Assembly (NCBI RefSeq): GCF_050948215.1
Contig: NC_135158.1
Coordinates: 3,085,822-3,149,821 of the forward strand
Source: Halictus rubicundus
Lineage: Eukaryota; Arthropoda; Insecta; Hymenoptera; Halictidae
Length of the DNA stretch: 64,000 bases
Direction of reading: 5' to 3'
The notes below the pieces were generated by a model. That model saw only the letters and a program-made list of their open reading frames with translations, did not search any database and had not been told where the DNA came from. The position numbers were made by a program, and so were the translations under genes. Positions within the stretch are counted from its first letter, which is position 1. Each line of letters opens with the position of its first letter. Shown here piece by piece: positions 39,401-53,024 of this stretch.

Positions 39401-42400
39401 TGTTTCGCACGGAAAGTGTATAAATGCTACAGTAGAGAATGTAAAGGGTCACTTCTGATGGTCATTCAACTCTCACAGATTTTTTTATCAAATCACAAAA
39501 CGGTTGGAACAGACAACGAATATTTATTGTGAACACATTTTAAGAGTTCAAAGATTGTATGTGCCGGCTGAAGAATTAAAATGCACTGAAGGAATAGTTG
39601 AGTAATTTTTACAGAACTAAAAACGTGTGGAGTAAAATCCATTAGGGGTGGTAAATTCGTTTGCAAATAAAGCTTCAGGGTTCAAGACAGGGGTAAAAGA
39701 ATAGCTTTTAAAAACTTTTAACACGGGTCAGGAACATGTACGTATTTTCTAATTGTAGAGTAAACTCCATTAAAGGTGGTGCAATTTTTAAAAATATACG
39801 ATTCGCATTGAAAATTAAATGTGAGGCTTCGGAAACCTTGTACAATGTTTGAACAATTAAAATTCATAAATGGAGAATACACCAAATGTTTCACCACAGC
39901 TAGGAACATGTAATATTTTATAACATGAAAATACCTAGCAAAATAGCATGCAAATTCAAAAATTAAAACTGATAACAGAACAGCACGAAGTAATTCTTTT
40001 AAAGATGTACACACTACACAATCGTGACAAGAATTCCATTAGGGGGTGGATTATACTACAAACTAGATGGAAATTGATCCGCGCCCCAATTTCAATGGCT
40101 CGGGTTTTATAGAGCATCTATTTTCGATTTCCTCTTAAAGTATGTATTTAAATGAGCGAATTTAGATCTGTACTTTCTCGATACTTCTGTAATAGCGAGC
40201 CCGCTTCAGCCACCGTCCAATGATAAACAATCGTCTGGACGACAATAACCGACACGAATAGGGGTTGTAATCGGCCTTATTTATCCAGGTTTAAGTAGAC
40301 GGGTGCTCTCCTCTCCGATCGATTTCATCACACCGCGCCGGATATTAAACCACCGGCTCGTCCTCGCGTAATATAAATTTCACCGAGGACTCTTTCATAC
40401 CACCCCTCACACACACCCCCCGCTTTTCGTTTCGTTTTCAGGTAGCGTCCGCGCACAACGCCATGACGCCTGTACCGTGGGATTTAAACATGGACAATAT
40501 ATTCCGTCATATTGATATTTTCATCGGCAGGTGCCACGACATGATTGAGATCTGTCAGGCGATGATCGATTTTGCAAGGTAATCATCACCCCGGACCACT
40601 GTCCCCTGAACTGGGCCGTGTCGAGAGCTCGAAAACACGAAAAGTCGCTTCTCGAGCTGTTTTTTTTTTCGATTCGACACTTCTTTGCCCACACCATTCG
40701 TAAAGGGGAAAATTTTCGGAACTAACCCCTGGAGTCAATTTCACTTTCTTCACTAATTTTCTGCATCGTTTTGTGAATCATATTAAAATCGTTCGTATAG
40801 CTTTTACGATTACAACAGAAAAATTCTTGAAGCCAAAAAATTGCCTTTTCCTTGAAAAATAAATTCCTCGAGAGCTGAAAGTAACAGAGAAGAATAACTT
40901 ACGGTTATCAGGGCACAGAATCGGCGTTTAATAGCCGAATCAATTGTCGGCTCGAGTTCGGAGAGTAGCAGGTAATTATTGCCACAGAATGGACGAAACC
41001 GTGGAGATCATTCGACCAGTGTTCAGCGGTACCAAGGGCGAGGATCACGAGCGGGGCTGCCAGAAGATCGAGAGGCTGTTCCACGAGGCGTTGCAGGAAA
41101 TCAAGCAGAACTCCCACAAGATCTTTGACGTTCTCCACGGGACGTGGCAGGAAGACATGTTCGCGTTCCGCTCGGAGCTAAAGGATCTAGAAGTCATCAT
41201 CGAGAACCTGGTCACGTCAGCTTTTGTAGGGATGAACAACGTGCAGGAGGGAGTCGAGGATCTCCAAGGATTCTACAATTATATGAACCGCGAGAAGCTG
41301 AAGCCGTTGTTCGAAGCAAAGACGAACAAGGTAAGAGAAACCCTTTGTGTATTCCTCTAATTAACCGTCCTCCTAATTTCTATATACACGATGTACCGGG
41401 AAGCCCGACCAATTAGCTGACACGCCGGTTTAATCCGAGATTTTTCCCCTCAAATTTACGCTCCTGACAATTATAATTCCTTAATGAAAGGAAAACAAAA
41501 AAACCAACATTTATTACGATCATCCTTAGACATGCGGATTTTACGTATTCGTGAGAAAAATGAATCGGTGAAACTCAGAATAGTGAAAACATTAGATGAA
41601 CTGATACATCCAGGTACCCTGGTACCTTCCAATTTTCCATTAAAATTCGCTGAACGTTCTCGTTGATTTCTATAAATTATTTTAGGAAGGAAGAACTGTT
41701 TAGTTGGCTCTCATTGTTCGCAATTGACGCAGAAAATTTTGGCGCAAAGATTCGCAGTCCAATTACGAGACGTAGGCAAATTTGAAGTTGAGGAGAAGGA
41801 AAGAAAGTGTGGTTCCCTTGCAGATATGGAAGCTGTACAGCGACGAGATCCACCAGGCGAAACAGGAGGTCCTGGACGAGAGGGAGGAGTATTCTTCGAT
41901 AACTCCGTATTTCGCGGGCAGGGCGTTGAACCTGCGTCTGAAAGGTGCCCGGCTGCAGTCGACGAGGGAGATGCTCGAGGACGCGGCTTGGATGCCGTAC
42001 TGCAGCATGAGCCTCGAGATCTACCATCAGCACGACATACTGATGAAATCGATCGAGGACCTGGTCGAGAATCTGCACCTGAGCTGGGTGCTCGCGGTCG
42101 GCGACAATCCGCGCGCGAAGCTCGACCGTTTCCTGATGCGGCGCAGCGACGACAGAACGGGGAATCTCGAGTGCACCATCGACCCGGACATCCTGAACCT
42201 GTGCCGCGAGGCCGACTACTGGGTCAACCTCAGGTTCCCCATACCTGTTCAAATCACGCTCGTCTACGACAAGTGGGACACCCTGTGCTTCGTCTACGAG
42301 AGCGTCCTGGCCGTCGTCATCAGCTACAACAAAGTCATCGGCGGTTAGATAAATCCCCTAGATCTCCCCTCTCGACAATATACTTGCACAAAATGAAAGT

Positions 42401-45400
42401 CGAAGTTTCACGCTTTAAAATGAGCCTAGTTAGATTATCGTACGATTTTCTTTCACTAAGTTACAGCCGTTTGAATACCGACAAAAGAACTGCAGGCTAA
42501 ACCAGTGTCGCCAGATGAGGGGAGGGAGCACGAATTGAGGGGAAAAAGTTACCCTCTCTCTGCCAGTACCGGAGTATCCAGACATGAAACGCGTCACGTG
42601 ACCGGGCGACGGCGGGGGATAGCGCGGTAGAAGGGGGAATTAGAGTGGGGGATCAAGTCTTGATCTGGCGACGCTAGGCTAAACACGCGCACTTTCTGAA
42701 ACAAGATAGTTTCCAATATTTCGGACTTGTGTAGATCGTCGAGAAACAGTGAAACAGTGCTCACAAATATCTTTTTAGAAAAATACAATTTTGCTTCATC
42801 CGGGGCTCAAATGAAAATTCTGCTTCTCGCAGAAGTGTTCGCGTTAGTTTGAAACACGGCAAATTGTTGCAAATTCGTAATAATCGATCAAGCTTTCGCG
42901 GAGCCCTTGCCGCATCAATTAACAGTCGGATGACAGGTGTGTTGATTTTATTTTCCAGCGCTGTCGGTATCCGAGCGCGAACTGTTTCGCGAGCTGATTC
43001 GCCAGCTAGACAGGAAGATCAATCCTGGCTTAGGCAGACTGACATGGAACTCGGAATACGTGGAGGCATACATCGAGGATTGCTTTAACGAAATGGCAAA
43101 TGTACGCCCCACCCTCTCTCTCTCTCTCTCTCCCTGCCTCTCTCTCTAACCATACTATCCGCCACATTCTCTCTGTCTCTTCGTTTCTCCCGTTGACTGT
43201 ATCCCCACTCTGGCGAATTACCGAGTCCGGGTAACGCCTATATGTATACACCGGGGCAGAAATTTATGCAGCGGGTCCGGTTCTGTCCCGGCGAAATTAA
43301 ATTTTGACCCAGCCAAGTGGGATCCGTCCGTAGCCTTTGTTTGTTTAATTAAGCAAGAAGTGCGCGTGCCGCCGAAACGGAATAGCAATAGCGGATATCC
43401 GGAGGCCGCGTTTGCGGCCATTCGTTACCTTGTTCAAATCGACGGTATTCGGACCGAGACCCGTTGCCGGACACGTTGCATGCTTAAGGGACACGACGGG
43501 GCTGCGATTCGACGGATAAGATCGTTCACGGATCCTCTAACCTCTGCTAGCTCCCTTCATTTACCCTTTCCCGACGATATCCCGATTTTTAAACCACAGT
43601 CAAAGTCCCCAAAGCGAAATCCCCTTGACTCTCTAAGCAACAATCAGCCTGCGAATCCTTGGGTAAATTTCCATTTTTATAGACCATTTTACTAAAACCT
43701 ATTGGATTCTAGAAGCATGTTAATTCAATTCTCAATAACTGTGCTGTATGGGGAAGTCATTCAAAATCTTTCTTTTTAAGTAACACTCCCAAGAGAAGTG
43801 GTTATTTGACAATCCTGTCCATGAAAATCATAAAAATCCACAGAAGGAGGGTAAAAATAACTACAGAGAACAGTCTACAGTATCTTCTCCGTACCCCCAT
43901 TTGCTGGGCCACGCCCACCGGCTCAGGCCCCTCCCACCCAGCTGTTTTCGTGGCCCCCACTCCGCAATCGATGCGTCCAACGTGACGCGATCTTATGAAA
44001 AAACTCTGCCAAGTTTCCCCGTAATCTGAATCCGGTAGTAAAGAGAAGTGAAACTGTTCGACGCAACGATTAACCCCGAGATTTCCCCCATGAATAATCG
44101 GCTGCGACCTCGGATTGAACTTTCGATTTGCTCTCGCCGCAGCTGCAGGAGTTCATCGACGTCTATAAAGAGTCGAACTTCGAGATCTTGAAAATCTGCG
44201 AGAACATCTGCGACACGCCGATGATCAAGATCAGGCCGAACTACACGTACCAGTTGCTGGAGCTGGAGGACGAGATACGGAGGAACAGGTACGTCCGGGG
44301 ATTTGAATAATTCCGTAAGGTAATCGGTGAAACGAAGTCACTGTGCGATCCTCCAGGGACCAGACTTTCCAGTCGACGCTCGCGAAACATAAAATCGTGA
44401 TGCAGTACATGCTGGTCATTTTTGATGGCTTCAAGGGCGTCATCGAAGACGTGAGTCCTTTTTGTTGCTACACTATTTTCTATTTTCTATTTTCTATTTT
44501 CTATGTCCTATAGCTTCAGTATTTGGACTCGATACTTTTTAGGATTTTAATCTTTTTATTTTATTTTTTTGAATTTAATCTATTTTATATTCTTTTTATT
44601 TTCAAATGTCTTACGACTTGCTGTAAGTTCAGTATTCTTTTAATTTTTATATTCGGGGGTCAACCTCAATATTCTTCTGTGCGAGAACGATTGAAAACTG
44701 TGTTTTATAATAATCAGAGTCAGACAAGATTTTCTTCTCACTAACTAGAGAGTGCTTTATGCCAAAAACCAAAGGAACATTCTATCATTGTCCGTTGATA
44801 TCGTCTAACATCAGACCAGAATGCTGCTTGGCAATATTCCGAAACTTCGAACAGTGAGCAACGTCTGACGACCATTTTTCCAATTTCTGAAAATCGGTTA
44901 GGCTGGTCCCGAAGCTTTGACGAAGATCATAAAGGGAATCGATTAGGGTGCACGTGCGTTAATTAATTTTCTCGCGGATATTTCTCTTGACGAGCTTACA
45001 GGAAGGCTGGTTCTGTCAACGAAATATCGCCGAAGCGAAAGTTCCTGAAATACCGGAAAGCTCTGTCAAACGTAAGGAATATTCACCAACAATTTCCAGG
45101 CCCCTGTCCCCGTCGCCGCTGCCGGGGGGTTTGGAACCCTTGTCTCGTTCGTTGCTAGCTCCCCATCGACAACAAACGGTGGAAAATGCAGGCATTCTCG
45201 ACGCAGAATTCCCGCGGAATGTGGCCGCGTTATCCCCGCAGGCACCGCCGAGCAATTTTCGTACGACTGAGCACCGGAAACGTAGTCCAGACCGATCCGC
45301 GTTACGATATGTCGCTCCGTGACGTGACTGCCTCTAGGAGCACGTGTCCCCGCACCCTTAATACGGAAGCTATCGGGGAATCGCAGCTAACCAGCTCCAA

Positions 45401-48400
45401 ACGAGCTTCTCCCGAGACCCACACCATCGGCTAAATACGGACCAACCAATTTATAATCGATCGGGCTCCCCTTTATTAACCGCCGAATGCTCACGATTCC
45501 TCTGAAAGTAATAAACTGCTTCTAAACGACACTCGTGGCTCATGGAACGATAGAAAATCACTTTAAAAATATCCATTGCTTCTTAAAATGTTCCAGGATG
45601 ATCTTTGAGACTGTAGGGAATGTTATTCCAATATCAGGAACACTATCTATTTTCTTCTATATAATTGTACAATGATTAGCCAATAAAAATTCCGACAGAG
45701 CATGCAACAATGGAAGGACTACCTCACCAAGATAGACACAGTGATCCAAGAAGCCTACAGACTATGTCTAAGAGGGTCTCTGGAGGCCATGTACGACGCT
45801 CTACATGGCGACGAAACATCTCCCCCATCGCCATTTATTTTGATCCACGCTGATCTCATCGATAACAAGGTAAATATCGATTTAAAGCTATCATTTCGAT
45901 CAATAGAACGATGACTGATGTATTTTTTTAGATCTGTTTTATGCCCAACCTGATGGAGATCACTTCATTGATGTCCGGACTGTTCGATAGTCTCCTAGAA
46001 CCGTTGAAGAGTGTCCCTCGATTCGTGGCCACTTTTAAAATTGATGTGCTAACGCCGCCATTTTGGAGGATCTATGAGAAGGATCCGGAGCTGTTGGATC
46101 TACAACAGAAGCTCAATGACGGTACCTAGAGCCTGATTGTGTTCAACAGATGGGAATATGAAGTTTCAATATGGAAATATGGAATATGATCTGTTTCTGC
46201 TAACATGAATAATTTTCTGGTTCAAGAGGTGAATCACTGCTTCGCACAAGTGCAAGTTTACCTAAAAACCTGGGAGCCCTTCCAGGGTGTCTGGGAAGTG
46301 AACAGAGACCTGTATCTTCAAAGGTTCTGAACAATTGTTACCGTTACGATCGGTTTCATATCATCGGAAAAAATGCATGGAGAGCTTCTTCTTTCAGGTA
46401 TAAAAAATTGAAACCACCAGCAGAATCGTACGACACTGACATCACCAGGTACAGCTTGATCGCTAACAACGTCTACATGCAGGACACCGTGATGACGGTG
46501 CACTTCCTCGACGTGAACGCTGACAGTTTGAAGGGCACCATCATCGAGGAGTGTTCGATCTGGCAGCAGCAGTTCATTGAGCTCCTGCAGAAGCAGACGG
46601 AGGACATGATTAACCACGTGTACTATTACATCGCTGAGAATTCGAAGAAGTGGGTACCGTTCCTCGAACCTCCATCAGATCTAACAACTGCCTACAACAA
46701 AATACAAGCTAAAACACTATTTCTCTTTTAATGGGAAAATTTAATTCTAATTTTTCATTTTAATTCTCTTTCGAGCAATATCATTCCAAAATAATTCATT
46801 TCAAAAACGGTAATTTAGGTCGCAGGCTATTTTAATCTAGTGCAACAAGATTATCAACTAGATAAATTGATAAAAAATGTTCAGAGCACTGTCGTCCATA
46901 GATCCGTTAAAATGGTCCAATTATTGCGAATTGAAGCGTCGAACTCGCGATCAGAAGTGACGCTGGAGCAGCGTTCAGCTCGCTGAAAACCTTGAGACCG
47001 TATTGGAGCACATAATCACGGTTTCCTTGGGTTTAAAACGCTCTTCAGCCGGCAATCAAGCCTCTTCGAGGAGCAATCGGTCCCCCCGCGGCCATTTATC
47101 AGGGAACCACTCGACCAAACAGTGCTTACCCTCTGCCCGTGGCGAGACGACGCGCAAATTGGATTGAGTTTAAGTTACAAATTAATTACCGATCGGATAG
47201 CTACACCCTCGTTCCCCTGGACCCTATTTCACCTGGGCCCGCAAAACACTCCCTAATAAACATTCTCTGGGAAGATGAAGCCAAAGATCCCGAGCAAAAT
47301 GGTTCCGAGAATAAGATGACTGGCTCTCGTATACGTTACGAACGGATCTCAGTTTTCAAAATTTTATAGCAGTGTACTGAACATTGCTTAAAATTCTTGG
47401 TAAATATTTACTTCAGGAGAGGCTCCTTCGATGACCTCGACTTTGACCTTGACGTATACTGTCAAGGGCACTCTTCTAAGCAACCTCAAAAGCATAATTA
47501 CCGACGTTCTTAAATTCACTTAATCTTCCGACTGTTTTAAATCGCATCAATTCGTTTCTACCATAAACGCGTTCTGGTCCGAATTGGACCGATCTCTTTT
47601 ATATGTCTGTCCTGTAGATCTCGACGAAATTCACAGAGCACCGACGTTTTTACAAAACCTGCGCCATCACTCGGCTATTATTCAAGGAGAACCATCTCTT
47701 TCTCGAAGAATCTCCCGACCATTCCATCGATCTATCCTCCGTGTAAATTTTCCCGGAGTAGATCCTCCGTCCAGTCGCTTCATAAATTCCACCTTCTCTC
47801 TCTTTCTCTCCCTCTTTGTTTCTCTCAGCCTCGTTCCACCCCTTAGCAGAATCTTTCCGAATTTCACGCAAATTCATCCGTTCGTAGAATAACGAAGGAA
47901 CCGACGGACCTGATCAGTATGCAATACTCGCTGCAGTTGTTCGAGAGGCTCACCAGCGAGATTCCGAAGGAGGAGGAGGAATTCCCGAAGATCCAGGAGC
48001 AATACCAGACTTTGGGTAAACCTTTAAACGCCTTTCACCGACCGTGGTGCTACCCAAGACTATAGAAGAGCCGATAGTCGATAAAATCGAACGGGAATTG
48101 GAAAAAGAGAGGCGTCAGTGAATTGTTGTTCTTTGCAGAGAAGTACGACGTGACGCTGTCGTTCGACTTCAGACGGAGATTGGGCCAGATCGAGCCATCG
48201 TGGGCTGCGTACCTCGAACTGCTTGCGCAAAGCGAGATCATGCTCGCGGCGAAGAAGGTAGGATACGTTTTCATTGCCTTGCTACTGCCATATTTTACCT
48301 GTAACTGAGCCCGTCGAAGTGTCGGTAGTGCAACTAAGTAATTTCAGGAGGAGTTCAAGCAGCTGTTGCTGCAAGATGCACTGATGCTGAGAGACGAGGT

Positions 48401-51400
48401 GACCACACTGGTAGCGAAGTTCGCAGTGAGCGGTCCCTTCACCTCCGACTGGCAGACACCAGGTAAAAGAAAACAACGCGGCCAACAGTCAACGAGTTCT
48501 ATCATTTTCCAATCGATCCATCGTCAACTTGGATCCTCGCAGATGCATTTTCCTGGATCGACTACCTCCATCGGGAGATCGACACCTTAAAGGGCAGGGA
48601 GAGCCAACTGAGGTCGCAGCTGTCGATTTTCGGCATCAGCCACCCGGACAACCTCGAGCTGATTCAGCTGGAGAAGGTAAATCAGCATCGTTACTTTCCA
48701 TGCGGGACACTCGAGCGTTCGTTTGCAGGACCTAGCCGCCATCGAACTGGTATGGCAGCTAACCAGCGAATGGCAGGAGGCTTGGGAGAGGTACAGGACC
48801 GAGAACTTCTGGAGGATCGAGATGGATGAGATGGACAACACCGCGAACGTGCTCTTCAGGAAGCTGAATCGCCTCAGCAGAGAGCTCAGGGACAAGAACT
48901 GGGAGATCATCGAGCACACTAGGTGATCTTGAACAACTTCCTTCTACAGCTCATTTTCCCAGGTTACAGGATGATCAAAACACACTGACAAATTTGGACC
49001 TCTTGGTTTTCATAAGCAGGAGACGATTGTTATAGATTTTTTTACTTACCGGATATTAGAATGCCCATTTTTAACACACTAGGTTTACGGGACACTAAAA
49101 GTTATTACATTACTTTCTAAAAAGAAGGAGAATGTGTCTGTCCACATTTCTAGCCATTTTAATTATAATATATACCGAAAGAAATAAATTTGTTAAATAA
49201 TTCTTCATAGATGGGATTCGAGGGACTAAGGGAGGAGTTATGGTTGCAGGTCTCTGGTGGATAAGTTCAGACGCACTCTACCTCTGATCACGGACCTGAA
49301 GAACCCAGCGATGAGGCCCCGTCACTGGGGAAAGGTGAAAGAGGCCGTCGGCCGTGACTTCGACGAGACTTCGGAGTCGTTCACCCTGGATCTGATCGCG
49401 GAGATGCAACTGCAGAATTTCGCGGAGCAAATTGCCGATATCTCGAACTCCGCTACCATGGAACTGGCCATCGAAGTTGTGAGCAAACTTGTTCTCGTGT
49501 TAATGATCGCTGGATTGCGGATGTCGACGTTGTATAAATTCGTGGCGGGTTGATTCGGGGATATTCGAGTTCAAATAGAAACCCCTATGCGGTCTATGCG
49601 GAGCTGCATACTATTACGAAAACGACGAAATTATCGAGAAGTTCGTCAGTTTCGATTTTTATTCGTGTTTAGGGTCTTCGTAACATCAGCCTGGTGTGGG
49701 ATATGATGCCCATAGAAATGGCACCGTATAAAGAAAGGGGAATATATAAGCTGCTGACTACGGATGAGGTGATGCTGACTTTGGACGAACAGCAGGTTCA
49801 GCTGTCTGCTATGAAAGGCACAAGGTTCTACATTCCATATTTTACATTCTACATTTTGTCTTCCCCGTCTCTAACCCTCAACTTTCTATTCTCTTTTTCT
49901 CTATCTACCATTGTCCATCCTACACTGTAAACTCTATACTCTAGATTCTAGATTGCATACTGTTTATTCTATTTTTCCTACGAAGTTGATTGAGAAGTTG
50001 CTCTTCATCTTTAAAAAATATAGGATGTTCTTTCTCAGTCCTTTTGGCCCACTACTCTTTCTAACAAATATTTTTCACCGCAGTAGCTAAAAAGTGTTTT
50101 CGCACCATAGAAAGTTTGTCTCTTCAAACGCCATGTAAATAAATACCAATAAATAAATACGATCCAAGTGTTGGTAGTCTCGGACTGAAAGAATTAAATA
50201 TAACATAGGTTCGTCGAGCCCTTCGCCGACCAGGTTGATTACTGGGAACGCACCCTTTCCACGATCGGGGAGGTCCTCGAGTTGACTTTAGTGATACAAC
50301 GAGGTTACATGTACATGGATAACATATTCACCACCGATGACATCAAGAAACAGCTGCCCAAGGAGACCGACGAATACGAGAAGCTAACGAAACAGTGGAG
50401 GAAGATTACGTCGCGCATGGCGAGGAAAGGTTTGGCGCTTCCGGCTACCCACGATCCACGTAAGCTCCAAAATCCTGTTCAAATTCCATAGTAATCCAAA
50501 AATATTCGCGAAGCTGGCTAATTTCGTGCAGCCACCCGGAGTGTCTCTGAAAAGGGAGATTTCAACAGAGTATCCCGCAAATACGACGTAGAGAACCTAT
50601 ATATGGGACCAGATAAATTCTAAAGAAATTTTGGAGAGTGTAATAGTGTGTTATCGGTAGCATAAAGTTCTAAAAAAATTCTACTCTATTACAGTTTGCT
50701 AAGAAACGCACTATAAAAGGGAAGATAGCGGCCATATTGATACTGTCGCGTAAATATGGCTTCGAGAGCCTATACTTAACCAGATCAATTTAAAATAAAT
50801 CGTAGAACGTATTATCCGTGAAATATCGATAACATAAAATTCTTATCCGTTACGTTTCCCTAGTAAACGCCTTACAAAGGGAATGTGATATATTGAATAT
50901 TGTCAAGATGAATTTAAAAATAAAATTGTAGAAGGTAGAATCCGATGTCGTCAAGATAAAATTCCAAAAACAAATTCTTTGTTACATTCTGCTGGCGAAC
51001 GCATCACAAAAGGTGATATAGGTATAGGCAGCGTCCACACCGAAGATTGCGAAGAGCGTCCCCGATTTCTTTAAGCTTGAACCTTTGCCCCGGCTTTGCG
51101 GCGCTCGACTTTTTTCCGCGTCTTTTTCAGGGACACTCTGTGTATAATCTGAGAGTAACGTCTCTGTAAACACAAAAGACTGGGGAAAATCGCGGGACCG
51201 TAAGGCGCGCGTAATACATTGTAATTCGAGGGCGGATTCGCGCTGTAATATCCGTGCAATTCCGGGGGGTTGGGCGTGGGCGGATAGTGGGAGAGAAAGG
51301 GAGATAGAGAGAAAAAAAAGAGGAAGAGCAGCAAGAAAATGTACAGCGCGTCGTCGTCGGCTCCGAGGGGTTGGAAAAAGGAGAAGAAGGAACCGAGCGT

Positions 51401-52980
51401 GCCGACGCGTCGCTACGGCACCCCGCTGTATAAAACAATGTAAATCCGGTCTACCAGAAGCATTTGCATTTTTTCTTCGACCGCCCCTCTAAGCCTCCGC
51501 CCAACTCTCCTCCCTTCCATTTCTCCCGTTTGCCATCGCAGCCGGCCTCCTCGAAGTTCTGAATAAAATCAGCGACAACCTCGAGAAGATGCAGCGCGCC
51601 CTCGAACAGTACCTCGAGACCAAGCGACACGTGTTCCCGAGATTCTACTTCATCTCGAACGACGACATGCTGGAGATACTCGCGAATTCCCGGAAACCCG
51701 AAATGATACAGCAGCACATCAAGAAACTGTTCGAGAACATCAAGTCCCTCGACTTCGACAGGGTACGATTTTAATGCATTCGTCAGCCGTCCGGTTTCAG
51801 GCTTTCTTAAATTCACAGACTATTGGACACACGATTTCTTAAGGTCTTAAGTTTTTAGATCACCAATTTTTCCAGATCTCCATATTTCCTGACATTAATT
51901 TTTTATATTCCCAATTTTCGATGGTCCAATTATTTAAATTCTCAATGTCTTAGGCTCTGAGTTTTAAGATTGCTCGAGTCACTCAATTTCTCTAATATCA
52001 TTTTAGGTTTACTACGTTTTACTTGACAATTGTTCGATTCAAAATTTTTTTCAATTTCGAATTCATTTAGAACAATCACCACAAATCTTCCAAATTCTCT
52101 ACAATATTTAATCGTTTCATTGTGTTCTAGACACCAGCAGGAAAGCATATAGCTAGAGGAATGTATTCTATCGAGGGTGAATTCGTGTTGTTCTGCAATT
52201 CAGTCTTGCTCGAGGGACAGGTGGAAAGATGGCTGTGCGATATTGGTGAGATCAGTTACATCTGAAACATCCAACGATATTCCCAAAAATGCAAAAGAGT
52301 TACCAAAACCCATAGGGAAATTCACATTCTCCCTGATGACGACTTCCCAACCCCTATTGTACGTTCTCGAATCGGTAAACGCGACTATCTCCCAGCAATA
52401 GCATCAAAAATCCGCTTGAATCCCTCGCGAATAAAAAAGAACGCCTATATGGACCGGGCATGGAGATTAACCCCGCGTTTCATTCCATCGGCCTTTCATC
52501 CCCCGGTGTAAAGGTGCCATTCCGGTGCGACTATTTTTGACACGGACACAATTCCCTCTCGGTGGGCCGGGGGTGCAAAAATAAAAGGAGTTGGGCTGCA
52601 TCGAGCACAGATGAACCGAGAAAACGGTTGCGGAAGCCGGACGGGGTAGAGAGTAGAAAAGGGAGGCGTAGCAAAACGGGAGTGGAAAAAAAAGGAAGGC
52701 AGAGAGAAAAAGAACGGGGGAAAAAAGCTGGGCTTGCAATTGCAGAAACCGCGATGAGGACGAGCCTGCGCGACGTACTGAGGCAGTGTCGAGCCGCGCT
52801 GCGAAAAATGACCGGGAAACGCGACAGGTGGGTGAAAGAGTGGCCGAGCCAGCCGGGAATTACGTCCACTCAGATCCAGTGGACGGCCGACTGCACCCGC
52901 ACCCTTCTGCACTGCAAGTGAGTGCCGCCCCCGCAAAATTTAGCGACGTTGGTTACAGAGGACGGGTCTCTTCTCTTCCA

Positions 52981-53024
<44 letters not shown>

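Noticed and set aside
41677..42252. 191-codon - strand frame opposite DNAH2 exon 8
   Set aside because: Shadow of a GC-rich, strongly coding + strand exon.
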